From Mucilaginibacter rivuli (lineage in GTDB: Bacteria > Bacteroidota > Bacteroidia > Sphingobacteriales > Sphingobacteriaceae): a DNA stretch of 64,000 bases. Made by a program: the position numbers and the translations under genes. The notes beneath the pieces were generated by a model. That model was not told where the DNA came from. It made no database searches and saw only the letters and a list, made by a program, of their open reading frames with translations. The DNA lies in assembly GCF_019391655.1 (NCBI RefSeq), contig NZ_JAHXPQ010000005.1, forward strand, positions 62,001 to 126,000, read 5' to 3'. This document shows, one piece after another, positions 19,648-27,148 of this stretch; positions within the stretch are counted from its first letter, which is position 1, and the number at the start of each line of letters is the position of its first letter.

Positions 19648-20778
19648 ATGAAAAATATATATTACTTACTGGCCTTTATAACGGTTGTATTTATTAGCTC
19701 TTGCGACCCAATGAGCGGTATTTATAAGCAATTGGATGGCAATGTACAACCATCGGCCCAGCCGCCAATTACCTTTGCCGTACCTACAACCTACGCATCA
19801 ATTGATCTGGCAAATACGGGCATAACCGGCTTATTGAATACAAAATACAGCGACTATGGCGATAGCTCCACTGCTGTTGTTACTTTTCCATTAGCAAGCG
19901 GTTTCGCTTTGGTGGCAGATAACCTGCTTTCGCACAATGCTTATACTTTAGTTGCTGCTGACTATACCGTTGCAGGTAATACGGCCGCACCGTTAAATGA
20001 TGCAGGCATAATAGCTTTTTTAGGCTACAAATACCCTAACCCTGTTACCAATCAATTAGCAGTAATTACGTACCAATATGTGTTAACCAATGTTACCCCT
20101 GCTACAGGTATAACAACTACTGATTCGTTTTTGTACTTTGGAGGTTCATGGAACAAAATTTATACCGTATCTGCTGCGCAATATGCTTTAGCCAACCGCG
20201 GTACAAATAATTATTTTTTGAGCGGCACCCCTCCTGCTGGTGATCTGGCTAATATCCCATCTATCTTAAATACATTTTTAACCACCGACCCTAATGTTAT
20301 TGCTACAGCAAAGGCGGGCGATGTTATTTATGTAAGCTATAAATACGGCACTACAACTCAGGTAGTATTACCTTTAACTTTCGATGGAACTACCTGGGCT
20401 CCTAAAATGAAACTTAATTTTATTAAACTTTTAGGTACCTGGGTTCCCGATCCTACTGTATATATAACCATACCAGTTATTAAACTGGCACCCGACTATA
20501 TCTGGCTACGTGATAATACTACTATCGGTTCATCTGGTGCCCGTAGTAACGTAGCCTCCTTTGGCGATTTTAACACCTCCCCTACAACATCTTCAACAAC
20601 CTGGACTAATGCTGAAGTTGAACAGGCAATGGCGGCTATATTATTGCATAAAATACCTAATGGAGTGATCGGTATTCCTTATAAAATTACTTACTATGTT
20701 TTCCCGGGTGCAAACCCTGTAATACCGCAAACCAGAACATACAAGTTCAACGGTACTGCATACATTATTCAAAAATAA
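19648..20778 (+). CDS. Lipoprotein, partner of the TonB receptor, function unknown
   Basis: A 376-residue protein with a lipoprotein signal (FITVVFISSCDPMSG, Cys at about 19). The rest is beta-rich with no motif I recognise; an internal pattern of the type ITYQYVLTNVTP and YVSYKYGTTTQVVLP recurs. It is co-directional with the TonB receptor and followed by a strong terminator, so the two form an operon. A surface-exposed accessory or substrate-binding lipoprotein is a reasonable inference, but it is not SusD-like. Confidence 0.75.
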   Translation: MKNIYYLLAFITVVFISSCDPMSGIYKQLDGNVQPSAQPPITFAVPTTYASIDLANTGITGLLNTKYSDYGDSSTAVVTFPLASGFALVADNLLSHNAYTLVAADYTVAGNTAAPLNDAGIIAFLGYKYPNPVTNQLAVITYQYVLTNVTPATGITTTDSFLYFGGSWNKIYTVSAAQYALANRGTNNYFLSGTPPAGDLANIPSILNTFLTTDPNVIATAKAGDVIYVSYKYGTTTQVVLPLTFDGTTWAPKMKLNFIKLLGTWVPDPTVYITIPVIKLAPDYIWLRDNTTIGSSGARSNVASFGDFNTSPTTSSTTWTNAEVEQAMAAILLHKIPNGVIGIPYKITYYVFPGANPVIPQTRTYKFNGTAYIIQK

Positions 20779-20796
20779 CAAACTGCAATACCTTAG

Positions 20797-20830
20797 AAGG
20801 CTGCCTGTTTAAAACAGGCAGCCTTTTTTA
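20797..20830. terminator. Intrinsic terminator after the receptor/lipoprotein operon
   Basis: AAGGCTGCCTGTTT pairs with AAACAGGCAGCCTT over 14 bp and is followed by T6. Its symmetry lets it also serve the convergent AhpD-like gene. Confidence 0.88.
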
Positions 20831-20831
20831 T

Positions 20832-21269
20832 TTATCCTTTAGCCGGTTGCATTTGGGTACTTATAGCAAGCCTGTTCCAGGCGTTAATGGTAATTATCGC
20901 CATAATAATTTTTGCCAGGTAAACCTTATCGAATACCGCGGCAGCAGCATTATAGGTAGCGTCTGATACATGGCCGGTAATCAGCGTAACCTCTTCGGTT
21001 AACGCTAACAGTGCCCGCTCCTGCTCATCATAAAAGGGTGTATCGCGCCAGGCGCTGAGGCCATAAATACGTTGCTCGGTCTCGCCTGCCTTACGCGCGT
21101 CACGGGTGTGCATATCAATACAATAGGCGCAGCCGTTAATTTGTGAGGCACGTATTTTTATCAGTTCGCGGTGTGTTTTGGTGAGGCCCGAATTTACAAT
21201 GTAATTCTCCAACCCCATAATAGCTTTGTAAGCTTCCGGGTCTTCCTGCCCGATATTGATCCTGTTCAT
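20832..21269 (-). CDS. Carboxymuconolactone decarboxylase / AhpD-like protein
   Basis: A 145-residue all-helical protein with the AhpD-type active site GCAYCIDMHTRDA (CxxC followed by H). Such proteins act as alkylhydroperoxidases or thiol-disulfide reductants. It starts 74 bp after the end of the Crp-like gene on the same strand order. Together with the OsmC-like gene beyond the regulator, it suggests a small peroxide or electrophile response group. The two cysteines and the histidine are intact. Confidence 0.9.
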   Translation of the reverse strand: MNRINIGQEDPEAYKAIMGLENYIVNSGLTKTHRELIKIRASQINGCAYCIDMHTRDARKAGETEQRIYGLSAWRDTPFYDEQERALLALTEEVTLITGHVSDATYNAAAAVFDKVYLAKIIMAIITINAWNRLAISTQMQPAKG

Positions 21270-21343
21270 CTTTTTTAGTTTTTTGTTGATACAAAGTTGA
21301 GCAACATCATACCCTAAAAAAATGAACTGTGGTTAAGAAAGTG

Positions 21344-21916
21344 CTATATCTTCCTGGCCCTTATCCGGCTTAAAAACTGTGGCGTAAACCCAAGGTACGA
21401 TGCCAGCATATACTGCGGCACCCGCTGCAAAAAATCGGGAAACAGCCCTGCAAAGTACCTGTACCGCTCTTCATCTGTTTGGTTAAAGATAAACCCTATC
21501 CGCCGTTGTGAAGCCACAAAGGCCTTCTGCATCATTATCCTGAAATAGCTCTCCAGCTTGGGTATTTGTTCAAATAACTCATCCCTTTTAGTTTCGGGCA
21601 GCAGCAGCAATTCCGTATCCTCTATCGCCTGGATATATATTGTGGAGGGCTGCTTGTTCAGCAAACTATCCTGATCGGCCACCCACCAGCTTTCCAGTCC
21701 GAACTGGATGATCTGCTCATTGAGTTTGCCATTAACAAAGTACTGCCTTATGCAGCCTTTTATAATAAAGTAATTACCCTTGCACATTTTGCCCGGCTCT
21801 AACAAAAACTGCTTCTTTTTTAGCCTTATCACTTCAAGGCTTTCGCAAAGTAATAGCTCTTCATCCGCCGTTAATGTTACATATCGTTTAATGTGGGTTA
21901 AAAGCTCCAGGTACAT
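21344..21916 (-). CDS. Crp/Fnr family transcription regulator
   Basis: A 190-residue protein: a cyclic-nucleotide-type beta-barrel (about 15-115) followed by a helical C-terminal segment whose end, RVPQYMLASYLGFTPQFLSR, is a helix-turn-helix recognition region. The barrel lacks an obvious cAMP phosphate-binding RxS motif, as is usual for this Bacteroidota subgroup. It is divergent from the OsmC gene across 42 bp and upstream of the AhpD-like gene, so it probably regulates one or both. Confidence 0.9.
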   Translation of the reverse strand: MYLELLTHIKRYVTLTADEELLLCESLEVIRLKKKQFLLEPGKMCKGNYFIIKGCIRQYFVNGKLNEQIIQFGLESWWVADQDSLLNKQPSTIYIQAIEDTELLLLPETKRDELFEQIPKLESYFRIMMQKAFVASQRRIGFIFNQTDEERYRYFAGLFPDFLQRVPQYMLASYLGFTPQFLSRIRARKI

Positions 21917-21958
21917 CGTTATATGGTTATAATTTGTAAAATTAACCTATATTTAGTT

Positions 21959-22429
21959 ATGAAAGAACACCATTACCTCAGCACCATAACATGGACCGGC
22001 AATACCGGTCAGGGCACTAAAGCCTACACCGCCTATGAGCGCGACCATACTATACAAGTTGCAGGTAAGCCCGAAATACCCGGCACTTCCGAAGTATCGG
22101 TACGGGGGAGCCTGACGCGTTATAACCCCGAAGAAATGCTGCTATCTGCCCTGTCTGCCTGCCACATGCTTTGGTACCTGCACCTATGCTCGGTAAACAA
22201 AGTGATAGTGACCGCCTACATTGACAAAGCCGAAGGCACCATGGCTGTAACACCCGATGGCAGCGGGCAATTTACCGAAGTAACCCTGAAACCCGAGATC
22301 ACCATAAGCGGCAAACCAGATGAGGCCCTCTTAGAAAAACTCCACTACGATACCAATAAACTCTGTAACATAGCCCGCTCGGTTAACTTCCAGGTGCACC
22401 ATGAGGCGGTGTATACTTTTAATGATTGA
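21959..22429 (+). CDS. OsmC family protein
   Basis: A 156-residue protein with the OsmC fold: RGSLTRYNPEEMLLSALSACHMLWYL carries the conserved cysteine (ACH) in the buried helix, and NKLCNIARSVNF carries the second (LCNIARS). Family members reduce organic hydroperoxides with these two cysteines. The frame is open from 21923, but MKEHHYLSTITW at 21959 fits family starts. It is divergent from a Crp-like gene, suggesting regulation by it. Confidence 0.9.
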   Translation: MKEHHYLSTITWTGNTGQGTKAYTAYERDHTIQVAGKPEIPGTSEVSVRGSLTRYNPEEMLLSALSACHMLWYLHLCSVNKVIVTAYIDKAEGTMAVTPDGSGQFTEVTLKPEITISGKPDEALLEKLHYDTNKLCNIARSVNFQVHHEAVYTFND

Positions 22430-22491
22430 TTGACCGAATTATAAAAATCGATCATTTATCATTTTCGTAAAACCAAACCAGTGTTTCGCCC

Positions 22492-22839
22492 AAAACCTTG
22501 GGTATTCTTGGGTGTTTTCAACTAAAAACCGATCCACCGATTATCAAATTCGTAATTCCAATCTACTACAGCTATCACCTGTCTTTGCTCCTTACTCCTT
22601 TTTACTTTATTCAAAACTTGGGTATTCTTGGGTATATTTTGATTTCGCATTTCGGATGTTCAATTTCGAATTTTCAAAAATATGAGTATTAATGGTATCT
22701 GAAGCAATCTTCCAATCCACTCTTTTTGACTTTTGACTCTCTCTTCCTTTTCTCTTTATTCCAAATAGCAAGGTGGTAAAAGTGGGTATTTCAAAAACTT
22801 TACAACATTGCAACCTTATAACATTGCAACAATTAACAT
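22492..22839. repeat. Chain of degenerate 7- and 8-base repeats in a 509-bp non-coding gap
   Basis: Between the OsmC gene and the next terminator no convincing gene is present. Instead there are: two copies of AAAACYTTGGGTATTCTTGG (22492 and 22614); heptads TTTGCTC/CTTACTC/CTTTTTA/CTTTATT (22584-22611); heptads ATTTCGC/ATTTCGG/ATGTTCA/ATTTCGA/ATTTTCA (22642-22676); TTTTGAC twice with T/C-rich followers (22724-22758); and octads TTACAACA/TTGCAACC/TTATAACA/TTGCAACA/ATTAACAT (22800-22839). The blocks have different motifs but the same short-period form. Confidence 0.7.
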
Positions 22840-22875
22840 TTCCTACAATATACGCAATTCCAACCAAAATAACAA

Positions 22876-22908
22876 GAAAAAACCGGCTGAATGGTTAGTT
22901 CAGCCGGC
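22876..22908 (-). terminator. Intrinsic terminator after the 151-residue secreted protein gene
   Basis: CCGGCTGAA and TTCAGCCGG pair around a 7-base loop, and on the minus strand the stem is followed by TTTTTTC. Confidence 0.85.
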
Positions 22909-22938
22909 TACCTGCTTCTCAAATTTGAGGCAAACGTT

Positions 22939-23394
22939 TTATTGCTTATGGCTGTCTGTCTGTTTCTTGGCATCAGCTTCTTTTGCTTTTATTAAGGCCA
23001 CGCAATGTATGGCACAATTATGTAGTTTAACGTTATTATGGTCGGCGCCTACATTATGGCCCTTAGGGTCAAGCATGGCGCACTGTACATGGTTTTTATC
23101 TTCAGTCAGCACCACGTTGCCACCGGTGAGTTTATAGTACGATCCGTTCTTTTTGGCTTTGCCCAGTATCTCGCCTTTTTCGTTAGCCACGTTGCCGCTC
23201 TCGTCTATAAAATACATGGCCTGGCCTTTGGCGTTCCTAATAACATCGTCCTTATCAACAGTTCCCAATTGAGTTCCATTTTGGGCATAGATGCCGCCTT
23301 TTTTAAATGTAGTAACATTTTGTGCAGATGTGCCGGTGGCTATAGCAACAATAAACAGGATAACCAACGCAACGATATGTGATAACTTTTTCAT
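22939..23394 (-). CDS. Secreted protein with repeated beta hairpins, function unknown
   Basis: A 151-residue protein with signal peptide (cut after ATGTSAQ). The mature part shows repeated short strand pairs of the form GTVDKDDVIRNAKGQAMYFID, GNVANEKGEILGKAK and the like, as in small Bacteroidota beta-flower-type proteins. The C-terminal half has two Cys (VQCAML and NCAIHC), then a Lys/Asp-rich tail. It is followed by a strong terminator and preceded by the HYC_CC_PP-like gene. I do not recognise a defined function. Confidence 0.7.
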   Translation of the reverse strand: MKKLSHIVALVILFIVAIATGTSAQNVTTFKKGGIYAQNGTQLGTVDKDDVIRNAKGQAMYFIDESGNVANEKGEILGKAKKNGSYYKLTGGNVVLTEDKNHVQCAMLDPKGHNVGADHNNVKLHNCAIHCVALIKAKEADAKKQTDSHKQ

Positions 23395-23465
23395 GATATT
23401 TTGAATTTGAATGGTAAAATTGACAGGTGAATTAAATGCGTTAAATGTTCAGGTACATTTCAATA

Positions 23466-23846
23466 TCAAATGCGGTAATTGTGCTGTAGTTTGTAGATAC
23501 ACGCGGGCGGCCCCGGCTCGCTATCCCCGGCAACATACTGCTGAACATTTAGCGATAACCGGTCAAGTACTTTTTCGGCTGAAAAACAAAGTAAAATGCC
23601 CCCCGCGTATGGCTTGTTTAATGAAAGCGATACAGTACCTACATGGGCGTCATTTACTTTAAAAACATGTTGTGTGCGGCTGCAGCATCCGGTCATGTTG
23701 GTACAGGTTTTAGCCTGCATACCAGCCCACCTATAGCCAGCCTTTATTGATGATAGCTTACCTAAGCAAGTCATACTGCTTATTTTAAACCCGGTAACAG
23801 ATACCAGGTAAGCAAATGTTAACAAGAGTAGCGCAACACGTTTCAT
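23466..23846 (-). CDS. HYC_CC_PP-like small secreted protein
   Basis: A 126-residue protein with a signal peptide and cysteine pattern resembling the Bacteroidota HYC_CC_PP family: a first Cys in SMTCLGKL, a CC pair in TGCCSRTQHVFKVNDAH, and PP with Cys in PGPPACIYKL. Members are often near metal or copper handling genes; their function is unknown. The ATG at 23846 is preferred over the GTG one codon earlier. The gene is upstream of the 151-residue secreted protein on the same strand. Confidence 0.65.
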   Translation of the reverse strand: MKRVALLLLTFAYLVSVTGFKISSMTCLGKLSSIKAGYRWAGMQAKTCTNMTGCCSRTQHVFKVNDAHVGTVSLSLNKPYAGGILLCFSAEKVLDRLSLNVQQYVAGDSEPGPPACIYKLQHNYRI

Positions 23847-23879
23847 CACAACAAATGTAGGTGCGGCATAACTGCAAAA

Positions 23880-24047
23880 AAATGTCGGTGGTCATAATTA
23901 AAGGTGTTGGATGCGACAGAAATAGGTTGGCATTATCACGGTCGATTATATCAATAGCAAAAATGAATGGGTCGATTATCCAACCCGCATAGAGAAGTAT
24001 TCTTGAACAAATGGGCTGACCAATATTATGAAATGTTAGGTTAAACA
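23880..24047 (+). pseudogene. Possible remnant of a degraded coding sequence
   Basis: The 230-bp gap before the hsd cassette contains protein-like text broken by stops. One frame reads DATEIGWHYHGRLYQ, two stops, then MGRLSNPHREVFLNKW and ADQYYEMLG with a stop; the neighbouring frame reads VDYINSKNEWVDYPTR and IEKYS. GGTCGATTAT occurs twice (23940 and 23970). I cannot assign a family, and chance is not excluded. Confidence 0.25.
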
Positions 24048-24077
24048 TTTAAAAAAATACACTATATAGCATATAGA

Positions 24078-24109
24078 TTTGCATTTCTCGAGCAAGAAAG
24101 TTATCTTTG
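24078..24109 (+). promoter_or_regulatory. Predicted promoter of the hsd-like cassette
   Basis: TTTG (24078-24081) and TATCTTTG (24102-24109) are separated by 20 bases, an exact match to the Bacteroidota TTTG/TAnnTTTG promoter. It lies 20 bases before the first ATG of the hsdS-like gene, so the cassette carries its own promoter. Confidence 0.6.
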
Positions 24110-24129
24110 TACACTATACCACATACTGT

Positions 24130-24699
24130 ATGATTTTATTAAAGGAAATGGCAATTATAAAAACCGGATATACGTTTAGAGGGAAAATCGAAAACGATGA
24201 AACGCACGGTTCAATTAACGTATTACAGCCTAAAGATATTACGGATGGTGCGCCTATTGACAAAATAGCTAAAATTAATCCTAATGCTTTTCAATCAATA
24301 GATAACCACCTATTATTGAGCGGTGATATATTAATTGCAAATAAAGGGCTCAAATTTTCTACATATATATACCACAATTCAGCAATAAAAACTATTGCTT
24401 CATCCTCTTTTTTCATTATTAGAGTTAATCAAAGTAAAATATCTCCAGATTTTTTGATGTGGTATTTAAATCAAATGCCTGCCAAAGACTATCTATTAAA
24501 TAAAACTACAGGAACAACAATACCAACGATCAGCAAATCAGCCATTGAAAGCCTCAGCATACCAGTCCCTACGTTAGACAAGCAACTTTTAGGTGTTAAC
24601 TTAATATCGGAAATAAAAAAAGAAAGTAATCTGCTGGAATCTCTTATAGTTAAAAGGATGCAGCTACGAGATAGTTATTTATGGAGCTTAATTCATTAA
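24130..24699 (+). CDS. hsdS: Half-size type I specificity subunit (HsdS-like, one TRD)
   Basis: A 189-residue protein with one target-recognition domain (about 8-150, IIKTGYTFRGKIEND near the start and TTGTTIPTISKSAIESLSIP at its end) followed by one conserved helix (about 150-189, KQLLGVNLISEIKKESNLLE). Full HsdS proteins are about 400 residues with two such units, so this one would have to act as a dimer. HsdS chooses the DNA target of type I methylases. Start choice is between ATG at 24130 and 24148; the earlier one is used. It is A+T-rich compared with flanking genes and is first in a three-gene cassette. Confidence 0.82.
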   Translation: MILLKEMAIIKTGYTFRGKIENDETHGSINVLQPKDITDGAPIDKIAKINPNAFQSIDNHLLLSGDILIANKGLKFSTYIYHNSAIKTIASSSFFIIRVNQSKISPDFLMWYLNQMPAKDYLLNKTTGTTIPTISKSAIESLSIPVPTLDKQLLGVNLISEIKKESNLLESLIVKRMQLRDSYLWSLIH

Positions 24700-24700
24700 C

Positions 24701-24889
24701 ATGGACAGTCACAAAAATTATATTAAAGGGAATGAAGGTCCAGTTTATCTGAATCAATATGTTGAAAATATAACCGTCAACATTAATATAAATTCCAAAA
24801 AGGAAGATAAAATCAGATCAAATTGGGTTGTGAGTTCAGCGCAATGGATTTTAAAAAATTTCAGCGTTTTAGTTAAATTAATTAAATGA
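24701..24889 (+). CDS. Small protein between hsdS and hsdM, function unknown
   Basis: A 62-residue protein beginning 1 base after the hsdS stop, with its TGA overlapping the hsdM ATG (ATGA at 24886), so the three genes are translationally coupled and this is likely a real gene. The N-terminal half has GNEGPVYLNQYVENITVNIN, a beta-like stretch; the C-terminal half (SAQWILKNFSVLVKLIK) is amphipathic. No family is recognised. A connector or regulator of the methylase is possible. Confidence 0.6.
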   Translation: MDSHKNYIKGNEGPVYLNQYVENITVNININSKKEDKIRSNWVVSSAQWILKNFSVLVKLIK

Positions 24890-26247
24890 AAAATACACTT
24901 AAATCTTTAAATAACCTATTACATGAGCACTTACAAAGATTAAATGCAGATGGAATTGGTGATAGGTCAAAAACTGAAATATTTCTACTACTAATATTAT
25001 TAAATTATCTCTCTAAGGCTAATTTTTTACTAAAAAACAAAGCGGGCGTTAATTTTCATATAATCAATGAAACAAAGGACACTAAACTTGCTATAGTCAG
25101 TCTCATTAAAATTTACAGAGATGTAATGAGCGACATCCCTGCAGAAGTTTTGGATCTTAACATGATCGATTTTAACAATTTACCAGAAGGACAATTTTAT
25201 AATATGTTACTTGAGTGGGAAATGGTTTTACCCCAAACATGGACTCCTGAAAATGTGGTGAATATTTTTGAGTTACTTGAATCACTTTTAGAAGAAAATT
25301 TCAAAATTGGCGCGGCTTTTTCGACGCCTAAAGATCTGGTTCAATTAGTTAAAAGTGTTACACCTATCAATAATGAGATTAAAACAATTTACGACCCATA
25401 CTCCAGGACTGGTGAGTTTTTATCAAAAATAGGACAGGACCAGAACGCAAAAAAAAATCAGTTTTTTGCTTCAGTTAAAAATTCCTTACAATTAAAAATA
25501 GCAAAAACTAAGATTTTCATGATGGGGCTTACCAATATACTATGGATAACTCAAAATGACGGTCCTCCGGAAATTAATTTAGAATTTGACTGCATTATTT
25601 CAAATCCTCCTTTCGGAATGCTTATTCCTAACCTAAAATACTCAGGCCATTGGGCAAATAAGATCAGAAGCAACCGTTCAGAGATAATTTTCTTAACTCA
25701 TATATTAGACCACCTTTCAAACAATGGTAGAGCAACCGTAATAGTACCATCTGGTATATTGTCTGCGAGTGGAAAGACTGAGTTTCTGCGACGAAGTATT
25801 ATTGAAGAAAACATCCTTGAAGCTGTGATTTCGCTTCCAACAAAAATGTTCTATAACACAGGTGTTAGCACAGCTATTTTAATATTTAATAAAAATAGAA
25901 ATTTCAGTAAAGTGATTTTGATTGACGCTACAAATATTGGTGTCCGAGAAAAGTCAAAACATTTTTTGTCAGATTCAGACATTGAAGCAATATCATTAAT
26001 TGTACACAACTTTAGAAACAGCGAGACGATAAATAATACTTTACAAAACATCCCTTACAAAATAATTAGCAGAGAAGAATTTGATTACAATAATTATGAT
26101 TTCCAAAATACATCATATACTATTGAAGAGCGATTCCCTAAAAACCTATTACCGATATCTGATTTACTAAGAGATTGTTGCGACATAGAAAAACAGTTAA
26201 TTATTGTTCAAAAAAACATCATTTCTTTAATTAATATCGAACAATAG
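24886..26247 (+). CDS. hsdM: Type I-like N6-adenine DNA methyltransferase (HsdM-like)
   Basis: A 453-residue protein with an N-terminal helical domain (about 1-140) and a methylase domain. Motif IV is intact (CIISNPPFGML), and FSTPKDLVQLV matches motif X. Motif I reads YDPYSRTGEFL where type I methylases have DPxxGTGGFL-like text, so a glycine of the SAM loop is replaced by R. The protein also shows IVPSGILSASGKTEFLRR, typical of HsdM. No HsdR gene lies nearby; MBL hydrolase and truA follow. Either it methylates DNA as part of a solitary S-M pair, or it is a DNA-binding protein with weakened catalysis. Confidence 0.82.
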   Translation: MKNTLKSLNNLLHEHLQRLNADGIGDRSKTEIFLLLILLNYLSKANFLLKNKAGVNFHIINETKDTKLAIVSLIKIYRDVMSDIPAEVLDLNMIDFNNLPEGQFYNMLLEWEMVLPQTWTPENVVNIFELLESLLEENFKIGAAFSTPKDLVQLVKSVTPINNEIKTIYDPYSRTGEFLSKIGQDQNAKKNQFFASVKNSLQLKIAKTKIFMMGLTNILWITQNDGPPEINLEFDCIISNPPFGMLIPNLKYSGHWANKIRSNRSEIIFLTHILDHLSNNGRATVIVPSGILSASGKTEFLRRSIIEENILEAVISLPTKMFYNTGVSTAILIFNKNRNFSKVILIDATNIGVREKSKHFLSDSDIEAISLIVHNFRNSETINNTLQNIPYKIISREEFDYNNYDFQNTSYTIEERFPKNLLPISDLLRDCCDIEKQLIIVQKNIISLINIEQ

Positions 26248-26332
26248 ACAAATATCGGTTTGCTGTAATCCTCGACTATAAAAACAATTTTGTTAATAAA
26301 CTCTCCCGCAAAACCCCGTACTTTGTACCAGC

Positions 26333-27145
26333 ATGTCGCTATACATTACATCATTAAATTCGGGCAGTAACGGTAATTGTTATTACGTGGGCAATGCGCA
26401 CGAGGCCGTACTGATTGATGCCGGCATAAGCTGCCGCGAAACCGAGCGCCGTATGCTGCGCCTGGGCCTCAACATGCAAAAAGTAAAAGCCATTTTCATC
26501 TCGCACGAGCATTCCGATCATATTCGTGGTGTAGAAGTACTGGCAAAAAAATACAAGTTCCCCGTTTACATCACACCGCAAACTCAACAACGTGGCGGCC
26601 TGTTCATTGATAACTGCATTACCTTTACGGGCTATCAGCCTGTGTACATCGGGCAGATGAGCATCACCGCCTTCCCCAAGTTTCATGATGCCGCACACCC
26701 GCATAGCTTTAACATCAGTTGCAATGGTATTACTGTAGGCGTATTTACCGATATCGGCGCACCATGCGATCATCTCATCAGCCACTTTAAACAATGCCAC
26801 GCGGCGTTTTTAGAGGCCAATTACGATGATGATATGCTGCAGAACGGTCGCTACCCATGGCATTTAAAAAACCGCATCCGTGGCGGGCATGGCCACTTAT
26901 CCAATAAGCAGGCGCTCGAATTATTCATTACCCACAGGCCCGCGCACATGAGTCACCTGCTGCTGGCCCACTTATCAAAGGATAATAACGACCCTCAACT
27001 GGTGCACACCCTCTTCAGCGCGCATGCCCAAAACACCCGTATCATTGTGGCCTCGCGCTACGAAGAAACACCCGTGTACCACATTACCGGTATTATGCAT
27101 GCTGATTATGTGGCCGATGAACCCGCGCAATATAGCTTGTTTTAA
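26333..27145 (+). CDS. MBL-fold metallo-hydrolase (WalJ/YycJ-like)
   Basis: A 270-residue metallo-beta-lactamase-fold protein with the zinc motif SHEHSDHIRG (HxHxDH), a later metal ligand in FTDIGAPCDH and the final His in LAHLSKDNNDP. The closest named relatives are YycJ/WalJ-type hydrolases, some with DNA 5'-exonuclease activity. It ends 3 bases before truA, and the two are surely co-transcribed. G+C content returns to normal here, marking the right edge of the hsd cassette. Confidence 0.88.
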   Translation: MSLYITSLNSGSNGNCYYVGNAHEAVLIDAGISCRETERRMLRLGLNMQKVKAIFISHEHSDHIRGVEVLAKKYKFPVYITPQTQQRGGLFIDNCITFTGYQPVYIGQMSITAFPKFHDAAHPHSFNISCNGITVGVFTDIGAPCDHLISHFKQCHAAFLEANYDDDMLQNGRYPWHLKNRIRGGHGHLSNKQALELFITHRPAHMSHLLLAHLSKDNNDPQLVHTLFSAHAQNTRIIVASRYEETPVYHITGIMHADYVADEPAQYSLF

Positions 27146-27148
27146 ACC

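Noticed and set aside
22498..22867. Short frames on both strands in the gap after the OsmC gene
   Set aside because: They consist of low-complexity periodic repeats and lack gene-like composition.
23785..24048. An 87-residue minus-strand frame
   Set aside because: It overlaps the HYC_CC_PP-like gene in another frame and shows no signal peptide or domain pattern.
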